The notes under the pieces are model-generated. The model ran no database searches. It was not told the DNA's origin and saw only the letters and a list, made by a program, of their open reading frames with translations. The translations under genes and the position numbers were made by a program. This document shows, piece by piece, positions 1-8,562 of a stretch of DNA of 64,000 nt; the first letter of the stretch is position 1, and each line of letters begins with the position of its first letter. Origin of the DNA: Salinicoccus sediminis (GTDB taxonomy: Bacteria; Bacillota; Bacilli; Staphylococcales; Salinicoccaceae); NCBI RefSeq assembly GCF_000986795.1, contig NZ_LAYZ01000001.1, forward strand, positions 372,001-436,000, in the 5' to 3' direction.

Positions 1-2973
1 GACACGCCCGGGGTGGATTCCAGTACCCGCGGACACGAGGAGAGTGCCAACCGCTTCCTCCTGAACAGCGACTATATCTTCTTCATGGTGGAGTACAACC
101 ATGTGGAGAGTGAACACAACCTGAAGCTCCTAAGAGATATCGCCGCCCTCGGCATCCCTTTTGCGCTTGTGATCAATCAGGTCGACAAGCATGACGCCAG
201 CGAACTGACCATGGATACCTTCCTTTCAAGGATCCAATCGACGCTCGCGCAGTGGAAGATAGCGCCTGAAGAAATATTCACGACAACCATCTATGACTCG
301 CCCTACAATGAAATTACAGAACTGACCAATCTGATCACCGGCATCGAAAGACAACATGAGGCATATAAGGCAGACTATCACGAACGCATCATTTCAAATA
401 TCGAGGACAGGCAGACGCAGTATATAGACGGCGAACTCAGTGACATTTTCAAAAGACAGCCCGTTGCGGAGGGCAAAAACACAGAAGAGGTCGACAGTCA
501 TATAACCTATCTCGAAAACGAAATTAAAAACGATGCGCTTGCCAGTCTTCACGATGATCCCGACGCACTGGCGGATTATGTCAGACAGCGCACGAAGGAG
601 ATTGCGAAAAACAGCTATCTGTATCCGCACCCGGTGAAAAGTGCCATTTCCGATTATCTCAAAGTGATATCGGGTGATATCCGTGCCGGCGGTTTATTCG
701 GCAGGAAGAAAAAGCAGGAGGCACTGTACAAAGGTGCCCTCTGTGACATAGAAGAAACACTCACCCCCGTCATAGCGACGGAAATCGATGCGCCCGTCAA
801 TGGGCTCTTCGGGGAACTCGGCCTGATTGGGGCGCCCTTCAGATACAAATGGGGGAGCGGCCTCCTTCATGAGGAGGAAATCACTACACTGAGCAATGCC
901 TATATACTCAATTATCTGGATAAGCTCAAACGCAGTGTGGAAAAGGATGTTTCACTTCAGGCGGTGGACCATCTCGGTACACTCGAGGCCGGCAATGTAA
1001 AGGGGATGCACGGAAATAAAGGGCTCGCTAGCGAACGCACCGATTATGAACAGCTCAAAAACCTTTTGAAACTGAAAGAATCGCTGGAGACTGCCAACTA
1101 CAGACATTTCTACATCCACATGGACGACGAGCTGGAAAAATTGAACCTGGCGGAACCCGTTGAGTATGATTTCAAAAATGCCGGTGCCGGAGAATCCGGA
1201 AGTACCGACAGTTATCATACAGAAGCGGAAACAGCAGTGGATATAGCTCCTTTCAGACAGGTGCGCGCACTGCTTGAAGGGCACCCGAGGCACGAAAGGT
1301 TCAGCCGTGTGTTCACAGACAAGCTCGGCCGCATCGACGGGGGGCTTGTGAATATCAGCGTCTTCGGCGGTTTCAGTGCAGGAAAGACGACGTTCATCAA
1401 TGCCCTGTTGGGGGAGACGAAGCTCAGGACAAGCCCGAACCCGACCACCGCAGCAATTACGGAGATAAATGGCGGCAGCGAAAGTTATGCCGTCTACAAA
1501 CGGGAAGAGGATCTTGCCGGCACGCTGAAAATGATTACGAATCAGGCCGGCAGTTCCACAGAAGACTACATGGGCTGGCTGAAACGTCACCGCAATACAG
1601 TGACGGAGGCTTATATGCCGTTCGTGAACGGCGTGTTCCATAATTACGAAGATTATAAGCCATATCTCGGTCAGACACTGCCGATAACATCCGACGAACT
1701 GATCCACAGGATCAGTTCGGATCACGATGCGATATTCATCCATAAGGCACTGCTCTCGGTTCCCGGTGAACTGACTGAAAGGTTCAGCATCGTGGACTCC
1801 CCGGGGATAAACTCCATCAACCAGCGGCACACGAAGGAAACCCACAACATCATTGCAGGCAGCGACCTGATCATATACGTGTCCTACTACAATCACGTGT
1901 TCAGCCGTTCGGATGAGAGTTTCCTCAAGTATATCCAGTCCATCAAAGGCGATGATTTCCCGATCATATTCGTAATCAACGCCGTAGATCTGATGAAATC
2001 CGAAGAGGATCTGGAAAAAGTGATCGACTATATGTCCGGCTCGCTCAGGCAGCTCGGGCTAAGAAACGTCATATTCCCGCTGTCCAGCAAACGGGCGCTC
2101 GAAGGCGGTGACGAAAGATTCAGCACAGCCAAAGCAGTCATCATGGAACTGGCTGAGAAGAATGCCGCAAAAATCCAGACAGCTTCCCTCGAAGAGACAA
2201 AAGCACAGCTTGAAGCGGCACTGGAAAGCAATATCAGAAGATATATCAACCAGCAGGAAGAGATTGCGAAAATAGAACGCACGCGGCGGATGCTTACAGA
2301 AGAGCTCAGAAATCATACAGCAATGGATATGGTACCTTTATTGGACCAGGAAGCAGATATCATACTTTCCCACATGGACAGGCAGCTTGAACTGAAACTC
2401 TATGATCACCTTAAAGGCCTCATCACGGTGCACGACATGTCGGACAGGAAGTTCATGGCCAAAAATGAAGCGATGCTCAGAAGAGAAATCAACCAGTTCC
2501 TGAGCATGGAAGCGGCGACTGCATTCAATGCCGTATACCGGAAAGCGGACGCAGAATACGAACAGTCTGTCCGGCAGTTCAACGAACGTCTCAAGGAAGC
2601 GAATACCGCCGAAACCCTTGCGAATCCTTCTGTGGAGGAGGAACAGCTTGAAACTGCAATAGATGAAAGTATCCTTGAATCCTACGGAAAATCGCTGAAC
2701 CAGGCACGCAGTAGCACGAAAGCCTTCAGAGAAGAACTCCTGGAACTTTCAAGAGCTCTGATACAATCCATCGACCATGAATCGCTAAAAGCTGATGTGG
2801 AAGGCATGTCCCGCCGCTACATGTCTCTTAAAGATGAGGTTTCCAAAGACAATAAGGCGGCTATACTCGCCTCACTCACAGAACCGCTTCCCGAAATAAG
2901 CAGGGAAGATCATGATGAGGACAAAATGCTGCTTGAAGCAATCAGACAGACGACGGAGGTGGAAGCATTATGA
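1..2973 (+). CDS. dynA: Dynamin-like GTPase, double-headed (5' truncated)
   Basis: Large membrane-remodelling GTPase of the bacterial dynamin family, with two GTPase-stalk units in one chain like Bacillus subtilis DynA. The window opens inside the first GTPase domain: the first codons read DTPG (G3 motif), so the true start lies upstream. The first G4 is NQVD. The second GTPase domain has a P-loop GGFSAGKT from nt 1366 (visible residue 456), G3 DSPG from nt 1795 and G4 NAVD near nt 1978. The rest is helical and charged, as expected for stalks. About 990 residues are visible. The family acts at the cytoplasmic membrane in fusion and in resistance to membrane damage. It overlaps the next gene by four bases (ATGA), so the two are probably co-translated. 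Family call is firm; the exact role is inferred. Confidence 0.9.
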   Translation, partial: DTPGVDSSTRGHEESANRFLLNSDYIFFMVEYNHVESEHNLKLLRDIAALGIPFALVINQVDKHDASELTMDTFLSRIQSTLAQWKIAPEEIFTTTIYDSPYNEITELTNLITGIERQHEAYKADYHERIISNIEDRQTQYIDGELSDIFKRQPVAEGKNTEEVDSHITYLENEIKNDALASLHDDPDALADYVRQRTKEIAKNSYLYPHPVKSAISDYLKVISGDIRAGGLFGRKKKQEALYKGALCDIEETLTPVIATEIDAPVNGLFGELGLIGAPFRYKWGSGLLHEEEITTLSNAYILNYLDKLKRSVEKDVSLQAVDHLGTLEAGNVKGMHGNKGLASERTDYEQLKNLLKLKESLETANYRHFYIHMDDELEKLNLAEPVEYDFKNAGAGESGSTDSYHTEAETAVDIAPFRQVRALLEGHPRHERFSRVFTDKLGRIDGGLVNISVFGGFSAGKTTFINALLGETKLRTSPNPTTAAITEINGGSESYAVYKREEDLAGTLKMITNQAGSSTEDYMGWLKRHRNTVTEAYMPFVNGVFHNYEDYKPYLGQTLPITSDELIHRISSDHDAIFIHKALLSVPGELTERFSIVDSPGINSINQRHTKETHNIIAGSDLIIYVSYYNHVFSRSDESFLKYIQSIKGDDFPIIFVINAVDLMKSEEDLEKVIDYMSGSLRQLGLRNVIFPLSSKRALEGGDERFSTAKAVIMELAEKNAAKIQTASLEETKAQLEAALESNIRRYINQQEEIAKIERTRRMLTEELRNHTAMDMVPLLDQEADIILSHMDRQLELKLYDHLKGLITVHDMSDRKFMAKNEAMLRREINQFLSMEAATAFNAVYRKADAEYEQSVRQFNERLKEANTAETLANPSVEEEQLETAIDESILESYGKSLNQARSSTKAFREELLELSRALIQSIDHESLKADVEGMSRRYMSLKDEVSKDNKAAILASLTEPLPEISREDHDEDKMLLEAIRQTTEVEAL

Positions 2974-3824
2974 TTATTAATGCAAAAACATCAGGCACAC
3001 TGGGCAAACGCAAACTGACACTTGCCGACTGCAGGAACGTCATGGATAATCACAGCTCATCAGTGGAGCGGATAGAGAAGTCACCGGTGGAAGGTTCCGT
3101 CCATATCAGTCAGGTTCCATGGATGTTCACCGAAGACGGGATAAACGGCGGGAGACATCCGATTCCAAAGTCGGGGGTGATCGATACACTTTATGATGCC
3201 CTCGGAGGCGGCGCTAACGATATCATTCTTTTCGCAGATGAAAACAGCTTTTTCCATACACGCCTGTACTACCTGTTCAGACTATACGGACACAACGTTT
3301 TCCTGTGGAATGATTCCGTGCAGGCGCTTGAGAGTCTGACAACAGACAGGGATGCTGCTGCAGTGCCACTTGAAGATGTAAGCATACAGGCGGGAAACCG
3401 GGAAGTGTCTGAAGACATATTCCGTTCAATGGAAGACGTACAGGCTAGAGCAGGCAGACCTCATGTACTGCTGATCGATGTCAGGTCACGGAACAGGTAT
3501 CTCGGTGTCGAGGAACCCATCGACAGCAAAAAGGGGCATATCCCGTCCGCGATCAATATACCCCTGTCTTCAATTCATAGGGATGGTGTCATCGATTTCG
3601 GCGCCCTCGGCTACATGAAGACGGAACTCGAAAAATACAGAGAGATCATCGTGTATTGCGGCTCCGGCATGAGTGCAACACCGATGTTCGTACTGCTGGA
3701 TGAGATGGGTCTGCCGGTAAAACTTTATGGCGGCAGCTTCTCCGAATGGATCACAGACAGTGACAACGCGGTGGCAACGGGAGACACCCGGCTGAATGAA
3801 AGGATGGGCAGAATACATGGATAA
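2970..3824 (+). CDS. Two-domain rhodanese-type sulfurtransferase
   Basis: Protein of 284 residues resembling thiosulfate or 3-mercaptopyruvate sulfurtransferases, which move sulfane sulfur through a persulfide on an active-site cysteine. Layout: an inactive N-terminal rhodanese-like domain (about 35-115), then a catalytic domain (about 150-270) with the loop CGSGMSATP, whose cysteine is residue 230. LLIDVRS and KGHIPSAINIP are typical rhodanese signatures. The start overlaps the dynamin stop as ATGA and has a GGAGG site eight bases upstream. The sulfur donor cannot be read from the sequence. Its link to the dynamin gene is only positional. Confidence 0.82.
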   Translation: MIINAKTSGTLGKRKLTLADCRNVMDNHSSSVERIEKSPVEGSVHISQVPWMFTEDGINGGRHPIPKSGVIDTLYDALGGGANDIILFADENSFFHTRLYYLFRLYGHNVFLWNDSVQALESLTTDRDAAAVPLEDVSIQAGNREVSEDIFRSMEDVQARAGRPHVLLIDVRSRNRYLGVEEPIDSKKGHIPSAINIPLSSIHRDGVIDFGALGYMKTELEKYREIIVYCGSGMSATPMFVLLDEMGLPVKLYGGSFSEWITDSDNAVATGDTRLNERMGRIHG

Positions 3825-4692
3825 TGATAAAACGCTGGTCATAGACGGGATGGCACTGTTGTTCAGGCATTTCTTTGCAACCAGTTTCCGCAACCAGTTC
3901 ATGATCAATGAAGCGGGGGTGCCGACGAATGGCATCCAGGGCATGATCAGACATACGCTCAAGCTCGTGGAAATACTGAAACCCGCAAGAATGGTCATCA
4001 CATGGGATATGGGATCTGAGACAATCCGGAATGAATGGTTCAAAGATTATAAGAAGAACCGCACGGCGCCGCCTGAGGAACTGATCCCCCAGTTTGACTA
4101 TGTAAAAGAAGTCATTGATGACATCGGGTTCTGCCAGACCGGGATCAGAGGCTATGAAGCGGACGATATCATCGGCACCCTTTCAAAGAAATATGACGAT
4201 CTCATCATCGTCAGCGGGGACCGTGACCTGCTGCAGCTGCTGGATGGTACAAATGACATCTGGCTGACGAAAAAGGGCTTTACAGAGTACAATATGTATA
4301 CGAAGGATCTGTTCGAAGCGCAGTATGGTATACGCCCCGGACAGTTCATAGATGTGAAGGCGCTCATGGGCGATCCCGGGGATGGCTATTTCGGGGTCAA
4401 AGGCATCGGCGAGAAGACTGCGCTCAAACTCATCAGGGAACATGGCAGCATAGAACAGCTGCTCTTGAATCTGGACAGCCTGACGCCTTCTGTCAGATCG
4501 AAGATCGAAGCGGACAGAGTGTCCCTTGATATGTCGCTCAGACTTGCAAGAATCATTACGGATGTCCCCGTTGACATCAACCTCGTTGAAACAAGATCAC
4601 CGCTTTCTGTAAATCCCGGGCACATCAAATCCGTACTGGAGGGCCATAATCTGACCATCAGCAGCAGATATGTGGACACACTGGATCTATGA
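3817..4692 (+). CDS. ypcP: 5'-3' exonuclease, YpcP family
   Basis: Stand-alone 5'-3' exonuclease of the flap-endonuclease fold, related to the N-terminal domain of DNA polymerase I and likely to act on RNA primers or flaps during replication and repair. Visible motifs: VIDGMALLF near the N-terminus, YEADDIIGTLS and VSGDRDLLQL (metal-binding acidic residues), then the helix-three-turn-helix segment GDPGDGYFGVKGIGEKTA. I chose the ATG at 3817 (291 residues) over one at 3796, because it gives the family's usual length and has GGATGG upstream; it overlaps the sulfurtransferase by eight bases. The stop overlaps the next start as ATGA. Confidence 0.88.
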   Translation: MDNDKTLVIDGMALLFRHFFATSFRNQFMINEAGVPTNGIQGMIRHTLKLVEILKPARMVITWDMGSETIRNEWFKDYKKNRTAPPEELIPQFDYVKEVIDDIGFCQTGIRGYEADDIIGTLSKKYDDLIIVSGDRDLLQLLDGTNDIWLTKKGFTEYNMYTKDLFEAQYGIRPGQFIDVKALMGDPGDGYFGVKGIGEKTALKLIREHGSIEQLLLNLDSLTPSVRSKIEADRVSLDMSLRLARIITDVPVDINLVETRSPLSVNPGHIKSVLEGHNLTISSRYVDTLDL

Positions 4693-5084
4693 CGATGGTG
4701 TATATTGATGCTGCGGCATCACCCGCTCCTAAAATGGCGGCGGGGGCAGCGGTCTTCAAAGATGAAGGGACGGCCCTGGAATACACAGTGTTCCTCGGGG
4801 AGATGGATAACCATGAAGCGGAATGGGCTGTGCTCCTGTTTGCTGTCAAAAAGGCAGCGGAGCACGGTTTCAACTCTCTTATCATACACACGGACTCCAA
4901 AGTGGTCTCCGACAGTTTTGACAGGAGATTTGTCAAAAATCCTGTATTCAGGGAATACTACAGGAGAATTGAAGCTGAACTTGATCAATTTGACCTGTTC
5001 CTGGTGAGTTGGACACCGCGGCGCGAAAACCGCCGTGCGGATGAACTCGCCAGGGAGGCCTTATACAGGCATAAAAAAGGATGA
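4689..5084 (+). CDS. RNase HI-like protein
   Basis: Small protein of 131 residues with the ribonuclease H fold, related to YpdQ-type reverse-transcriptase-like/RNase HI proteins. The catalytic acidic residues appear in order: D in YIDAA, E in HEAEWA, D in HTDSK and D in NRRADELAREA. The family cleaves RNA in RNA:DNA hybrids, although several short members of this subgroup have weak or unknown activity. It is coupled by ATGA to the YpcP exonuclease gene, which suits joint removal of RNA primers (inference). A terminator follows immediately. Confidence 0.8.
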   Translation: MTMVYIDAAASPAPKMAAGAAVFKDEGTALEYTVFLGEMDNHEAEWAVLLFAVKKAAEHGFNSLIIHTDSKVVSDSFDRRFVKNPVFREYYRRIEAELDQFDLFLVSWTPRRENRRADELAREALYRHKKG

Positions 5085-5107
5085 ACAGGCCGGTCATCCT
5101 TTTTTTA
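5073..5107 (+). terminator. Intrinsic terminator after the RNase H-like gene
   Basis: AAAAAAGGATGA and TCATCCTTTTTTT pair around a nine-base loop and end in a T run. It closes the dynamin-to-RNase H operon. Confidence 0.85.
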
Positions 5108-5122
5108 TCGATGCCGATTATG

Positions 5123-5128
5123 TATAAT
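5123..5128 (+). promoter_or_regulatory. Probable -10 box for the zinc-finger/cvfC unit
   Basis: TATAAT lies 19 bases upstream of the start codon at 5148. The -35 region coincides with the T run of the preceding terminator and is weak. Confidence 0.45.
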
Positions 5129-5147
5129 TGGTTCAGGAGGTTGAAAT

Positions 5148-5321
5148 GTGAATACCAAAGTTTTGGATAAGATCAACAATCTTGAAGAGAAATACTGTCG
5201 TGACTGTATCCTGAAGATGCTCAACAGGCAGCAGGGCAGCAAGACGACTGCACATAATTTCTGTATACATGAATGCTCCGTAGGTAAACAGATACGGGCA
5301 CATGGCAACAATCTGCAATAG
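5148..5321 (+). CDS. Small zinc-finger protein, 57 aa
   Basis: A short gene of 57 codons with a GTG start and an excellent AGGAGG seven bases upstream. The product has CRDC near residue 18 and an HNFCIHEC stretch near residue 40, giving two cysteine pairs and nearby histidines that could bind one zinc ion. This matches the small zf-C2HCIx2C-type proteins often found next to YpcP in Bacillales. Its function is unknown. Its stop codon is part of the ribosome binding site of the following cvfC gene (TAGGAGG), so the two are translationally coupled. Confidence 0.75.
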   Translation: MNTKVLDKINNLEEKYCRDCILKMLNRQQGSKTTAHNFCIHECSVGKQIRAHGNNLQ

Positions 5322-5331
5322 GAGGATCATA

Positions 5332-5616
5332 ATGGAAATTGTAAGAATTGAACCGACACCAAGCCCGAATACTATGAAAATCACCGTAAGTGAAGAGAAG
5401 GCGGAGATGAAATCATCCACTTACAGGGAAGTTTCAGATGAAGCACCGGATTTTATCAACCGCATCCTTGAACTTGAAGATGTAAAAAGCGTATTTCACG
5501 CCCTCGATTTCATCTCGGTCGACAAATCTCCGAAAGTGGACTGGGAAACGCTCATACCACAAATCGAAGAAACATTTGCCGGTGGATCGGAAGATGTAAA
5601 AAAAAACTTGAATTAG
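5332..5616 (+). CDS. cvfC: CvfC homologue, N-terminal part (NifU-N-like domain)
   Basis: First 94 codons of a protein beginning MEIVRIEPTPSPNTMKITV, the Nfu/NifU N-terminal-like domain that opens staphylococcal CvfC (conserved virulence factor C). CvfC in S. aureus is, as I recall, about 374 residues; this frame stops at 5614-5616. The missing remainder is encoded directly downstream in the -1 frame (piece at 5646-6440). The change of frame falls in a run of nine A at 5598-5606. One more A, or a -1 slip on A AAA AAA, would join the halves as DVKKKLELDTPYGEV. The start at 5332 is set by GGAGG ten bases upstream. Confidence 0.8.
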   Translation: MEIVRIEPTPSPNTMKITVSEEKAEMKSSTYREVSDEAPDFINRILELEDVKSVFHALDFISVDKSPKVDWETLIPQIEETFAGGSEDVKKNLN

Positions 5617-5645
5617 ATACTCCATACGGGGAGGTCACCACCCAG

Positions 5646-6440
5646 GTGCTCACCTTCAAGAACATTCCATACCAGATTAAACTGAATGATGGCGAGGAAC
5701 ACCGCCGACAACTTCCCGGGCGTTTCACTGAAGCTGTGGCTGAAGCGACACTGCCGGAGGACAACATCATCCTTCTGCGCAAATGGGAAGATTTCGGAAT
5801 CCGCTACGGCGGGCCGGAAGAAATCTTTACCGAAGTCTCCGAAGAGATAGAGGCCCTCTATAATGAAGTCCACCTCGCACACCTGGTTGATGAGGCGAAA
5901 ACAAAAAGAACACCGGAACCGAAGCGGTATTTCAAAGTCACGGCAGAAGACTTCAGTTCCAAAGAGGACTGGAAAGAACGCCTGTGGCTCCTTGACCATA
6001 TGGAAACACCGACCAGGGCGGACTACGAAGTGCTCGGACTTGCACTTGAAGACGAAAAGATGCAGGTGCGGCGGGAAGCTGTCAGCCTGCTTGCCATGAT
6101 AGAAGAGAAAAGCACCCTGCCGTACCTGAAGACCGGCCTGAACGACAAATCCGTCCCGGTCAGACGTACTGCCGGGGACGCATACAGCGATCTTGGGTTT
6201 TCTGAGGGCCTGGATGACATGTATCCGGCGCTCGGGGATAAAAGTCCGATTGTGCGCTGGCGCGCTGCAATGTTCATCTATGAAACAGGTACGGAAGAAA
6301 GCCTGCCGCATCTCAGGGCACATCAGGATGACAGCCAGTATGATGTAAGACTGCAGATTGAAATGGCGATCGCCAGGATAGAGCAGGGTGAAGAGGCGCT
6401 TGGAAGCGTCTGGAAACAAATTCAGGAAAGGGAGCGATGA
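5646..6440 (+). CDS. cvfC: CvfC homologue, C-terminal part (HEAT-like repeats)
   Basis: Continuation of CvfC in the -1 frame. The open frame actually runs back to the A tract at 5598, so the GTG at 5646 is only the first possible start codon and has no convincing ribosome binding site. It includes [12 protein letters not shown], then HEAT-like repeats ([31 protein letters not shown]) and ends [16 protein letters not shown], close to the CvfC C-terminus. It may be made only as a fusion with the N-terminal part through frameshifting or slippage, or the gene may be broken, or the read may lack one A. It ends in an ATGA overlap with the bacilliredoxin gene. Confidence 0.75.
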   Translation: MLTFKNIPYQIKLNDGEEHRRQLPGRFTEAVAEATLPEDNIILLRKWEDFGIRYGGPEEIFTEVSEEIEALYNEVHLAHLVDEAKTKRTPEPKRYFKVTAEDFSSKEDWKERLWLLDHMETPTRADYEVLGLALEDEKMQVRREAVSLLAMIEEKSTLPYLKTGLNDKSVPVRRTAGDAYSDLGFSEGLDDMYPALGDKSPIVRWRAAMFIYETGTEESLPHLRAHQDDSQYDVRLQIEMAIARIEQGEEALGSVWKQIQERER

Positions 6441-6445
6441 CAGAT

Positions 6446-6883
6446 ATGAATCCTTATGAAGCATATATGAAAGAGATGGCTCAGCCGATGCGTGATGAAC
6501 TGACTAACCAGGCGTTTGAAGATTTGACGACCGGGGCGTCCGTAGACCAGTTCATGGAAAATATCAGTGATGATGAAACTGCATTTGTCGTGGTAAACAG
6601 TGTATGTGGCTGTGCTGCAGGGCTTGCGAGACCGGCTGCTGTCACAGTTGCCGACCAGAACCCGGTCAAACCGAACAAAAAAGCGACTGTTTTTGCCGGC
6701 CAGGATAAAGAAGCGACAGAAAAGATGCGTGAGTATATCGGACAAGTACCATCCAGCCCTTCCATGGCATTATTCAAAGGCAGGGATCTGGTGCACTTCA
6801 TCCCCCGCGAGCATATCGAGGGCAGGGAAATCGAAGATATCATGATGGATATCAAAGAAAGTTTCGACCAGAACTGTTCATAA
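6446..6883 (+). CDS. brxB: Bacilliredoxin (BrxA/BrxB, YphP/YqiW family)
   Basis: Thioredoxin-fold protein of about 145 residues that removes bacillithiol from mixed disulfides on proteins. The family-specific CGC active site is in [14 protein letters not shown], and [10 protein letters not shown] and [10 protein letters not shown] are conserved. An in-frame ATG at 6437 overlaps the CvfC stop, but GGGAG lies only two bases from it. The ATG at 6446 has a better spacing and gives the usual start [13 protein letters not shown]. It implies a bacillithiol-using organism, as in Staphylococcaceae. Whether it is BrxA or BrxB cannot be settled here. Confidence 0.87.
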   Translation: MNPYEAYMKEMAQPMRDELTNQAFEDLTTGASVDQFMENISDDETAFVVVNSVCGCAAGLARPAAVTVADQNPVKPNKKATVFAGQDKEATEKMREYIGQVPSSPSMALFKGRDLVHFIPREHIEGREIEDIMMDIKESFDQNCS

Positions 6884-6885
6884 GT

Positions 6886-6922
6886 AAAAAAAACAGGAAA
6901 GGCTGAGCCTTTCCTGTTTTTT
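6886..6922 (+). terminator. Intrinsic terminator after bacilliredoxin
   Basis: AACAGGAAAGGC and GCCTTTCCTGTT form a 12-bp stem with a three-base loop followed by T6. The flanking A run makes it usable on both strands. Confidence 0.9.
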
Positions 6923-6932
6923 ATCCGGTGGA

Positions 6933-7004
6933 TTACTCGTATATGCACATAGAAACCATGTAAAATGATAATAGTATGAGGCCGATCGCCATGATAATTT
7001 CCAT
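6933..7004 (-). CDS. Possible 23-aa hydrophobic small protein
   Basis: Minus-strand frame of 23 codons starting MEIIMAIGLILLSFYM and ending SMCIYE. Nearly the whole peptide is one hydrophobic segment, long enough to span the membrane. GGAGAG sits six bases before its ATG, and the gene lies alone between bacilliredoxin and thyA, convergent with the former. It could be a small membrane protein or type I toxin-like peptide. It is too short for sequence statistics, so treat it as tentative. Confidence 0.35.
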   Translation of the reverse strand: MEIIMAIGLILLSFYMVSMCIYE

Positions 7005-7098
7005 AAGCCACTCTCCAGACAGTTATGATTGTAATGTTCTATAAAGAATTCATATCAATTATATATAAAGAATCAGAAAAAAGAAAGAGGGGGATTGC

Positions 7099-8052
7099 AT
7101 GAATCACTTTGACAGAGCTTATCACGGACTGCTTGAAAAAATACTCAACGAAGGGGAATATAAAGATGACAGGACAGGGACAGGCACCTATTCCATTTTC
7201 GGCCATCAGATGCGGTTTGACCTGAGGGAAGGATTCCCGTTGCTGACCACGAAGAAGGTGTTGTTCAAGATGCTTGCAACCGAGCTGGTCTGGTTCATCA
7301 GAGGGGATACGAACATCCGGTTCCTCCTTGGGTACAACAACAATATATGGAATGAATGGGCATTTAAAAAATGGGTGGAATCAGACGAATATGAAGGGCC
7401 GGACATGACAGATTTCGGCAACCGTGCACAGCAGGACCCATCATTCAATACTGTCTACAAGGGCGAAATGGAAAGTTTCAAAAAACGCATACTGGAAGAT
7501 GATGCATTCGCAGAAAAATACGGTGATCTCGGCAATGTCTACGGCAGACAGTGGCGGGCATGGGAAGGGCCGGACGGCGCGTTTACCGATCAGCTAAAAA
7601 ACGTCGTCCACAGCATCAATAACACCCCGGATTCCAGAAGACACATCGTCACAGCATGGAATCCGTCAGAAATCGATTCGATGGCCCTTCCGCCATGCCA
7701 TGCTTTCTTCCAGTTCTATGTAAATGATGGAAAACTCAGCCTTCAGCTGTATCAGAGAAGTGCGGATGTCTTCCTCGGTGTTCCGTTCAACATTGCGAGC
7801 TATGCACTCCTGCTTCATCTGGTCGCCAGGGAATGTAATCTGGAACCGGCGGATTTCGTGCACACATTCGGTGACGCGCATATATACACCAATCATCTGG
7901 ATGCCGTAAAGACACAGCTTTCAAGAGAGGGCTACAAGGCACCGGAGATCAGGGTCAACAGTGACAAATCCATGTTCGATCTTGATTATGAAGACCTGGA
8001 AATCGTCGATTATGAATGTCATCCTTATATAAAAGCACCCATTGCAGTCTAG
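7099..8052 (+). CDS. thyA: Thymidylate synthase
   Basis: Makes dTMP from dUMP using methylene-tetrahydrofolate, releasing dihydrofolate. The 317-residue length fits the long staphylococcal type of ThyA. The nucleophile is Cys200 in [11 protein letters not shown]. Other motifs: [37 protein letters not shown] and [17 protein letters not shown] lies upstream of the ATG. It heads an operon with dfrA, whose product recycles the dihydrofolate made here; thyA's stop codon overlaps the dfrA ribosome binding site. Confidence 0.97.
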   Translation: MNHFDRAYHGLLEKILNEGEYKDDRTGTGTYSIFGHQMRFDLREGFPLLTTKKVLFKMLATELVWFIRGDTNIRFLLGYNNNIWNEWAFKKWVESDEYEGPDMTDFGNRAQQDPSFNTVYKGEMESFKKRILEDDAFAEKYGDLGNVYGRQWRAWEGPDGAFTDQLKNVVHSINNTPDSRRHIVTAWNPSEIDSMALPPCHAFFQFYVNDGKLSLQLYQRSADVFLGVPFNIASYALLLHLVARECNLEPADFVHTFGDAHIYTNHLDAVKTQLSREGYKAPEIRVNSDKSMFDLDYEDLEIVDYECHPYIKAPIAV

Positions 8053-8064
8053 GAGGTAATAACA

Positions 8065-8562
8065 GTGGTATCATTGATCGTATGCCATGCCGATCAGAAT
8101 GTCATCGGTTTCAAAAATGGAATGCCGTGGCATCTGCCGGTAGACCTGAAACATGTCAAAAAACTGACGGAGGGCCACACCATCGTCATGGGCAGAAAGA
8201 CTTTCGAATCTCTCGGGAGACCGCTGCCAAACCGCACAAATGTAATTCTCACCAAAAACGGAGACTACAGCGCTGAAGGTGCTGATATCATCCACGATAT
8301 TGATGATATCAGCAGGCTTCCCGGTAAGATATTCATTTTTGGCGGCAGCGGTGTATACAGGCAGACTATGGAACTCGTTGATGAAATGTATATAACACGC
8401 ATCCATGAAACATTTGCAGGAGACACCTTTTTCCCCGAATACGATATGAATGATTGGGAAATAGCTGGCAGACAGGAAGGCACCGTCGATGACAGGAACA
8501 GGTATCCGCATGAATTCCTGAAACTGACGAGAAAAAACACGTCAGGGGTGCGTTTTAGATGA
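8065..8562 (+). CDS. dfrA: Dihydrofolate reductase
   Basis: Reduces dihydrofolate to tetrahydrofolate with NADPH. GTG start with AGGAGG seven bases upstream, overlapping the thyA stop. The 165-residue protein aligns along its whole length with the chromosomal DHFR of S. aureus: PWHLPVDLKHVKKL (Asp27 catalytic), VMGRKTFESLGRPLPNR and IFIFGGSGVY. The residue matching S. aureus Phe98 is Tyr98 here, the state linked to trimethoprim resistance in staphylococci. The neighbouring thyA and the codon usage argue for a native rather than acquired gene. It overlaps the next gene by ATGA. Confidence 0.96.
   Translation: MVSLIVCHADQNVIGFKNGMPWHLPVDLKHVKKLTEGHTIVMGRKTFESLGRPLPNRTNVILTKNGDYSAEGADIIHDIDDISRLPGKIFIFGGSGVYRQTMELVDEMYITRIHETFAGDTFFPEYDMNDWEIAGRQEGTVDDRNRYPHEFLKLTRKNTSGVRFR

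Noticed and set aside
5302-5331. Earlier ATG at 5302 as the CvfC start
   Set aside because: It lies inside the zinc-finger gene and before the GGAGG that serves ATG 5332; the added residues do not match CvfC.
8065-8562. Idea that dfrA is an acquired trimethoprim-resistance cassette
   Set aside because: No insertion sequences nearby, tight coupling to thyA and ypmS-like gene, and uniform base composition indicate the native gene.
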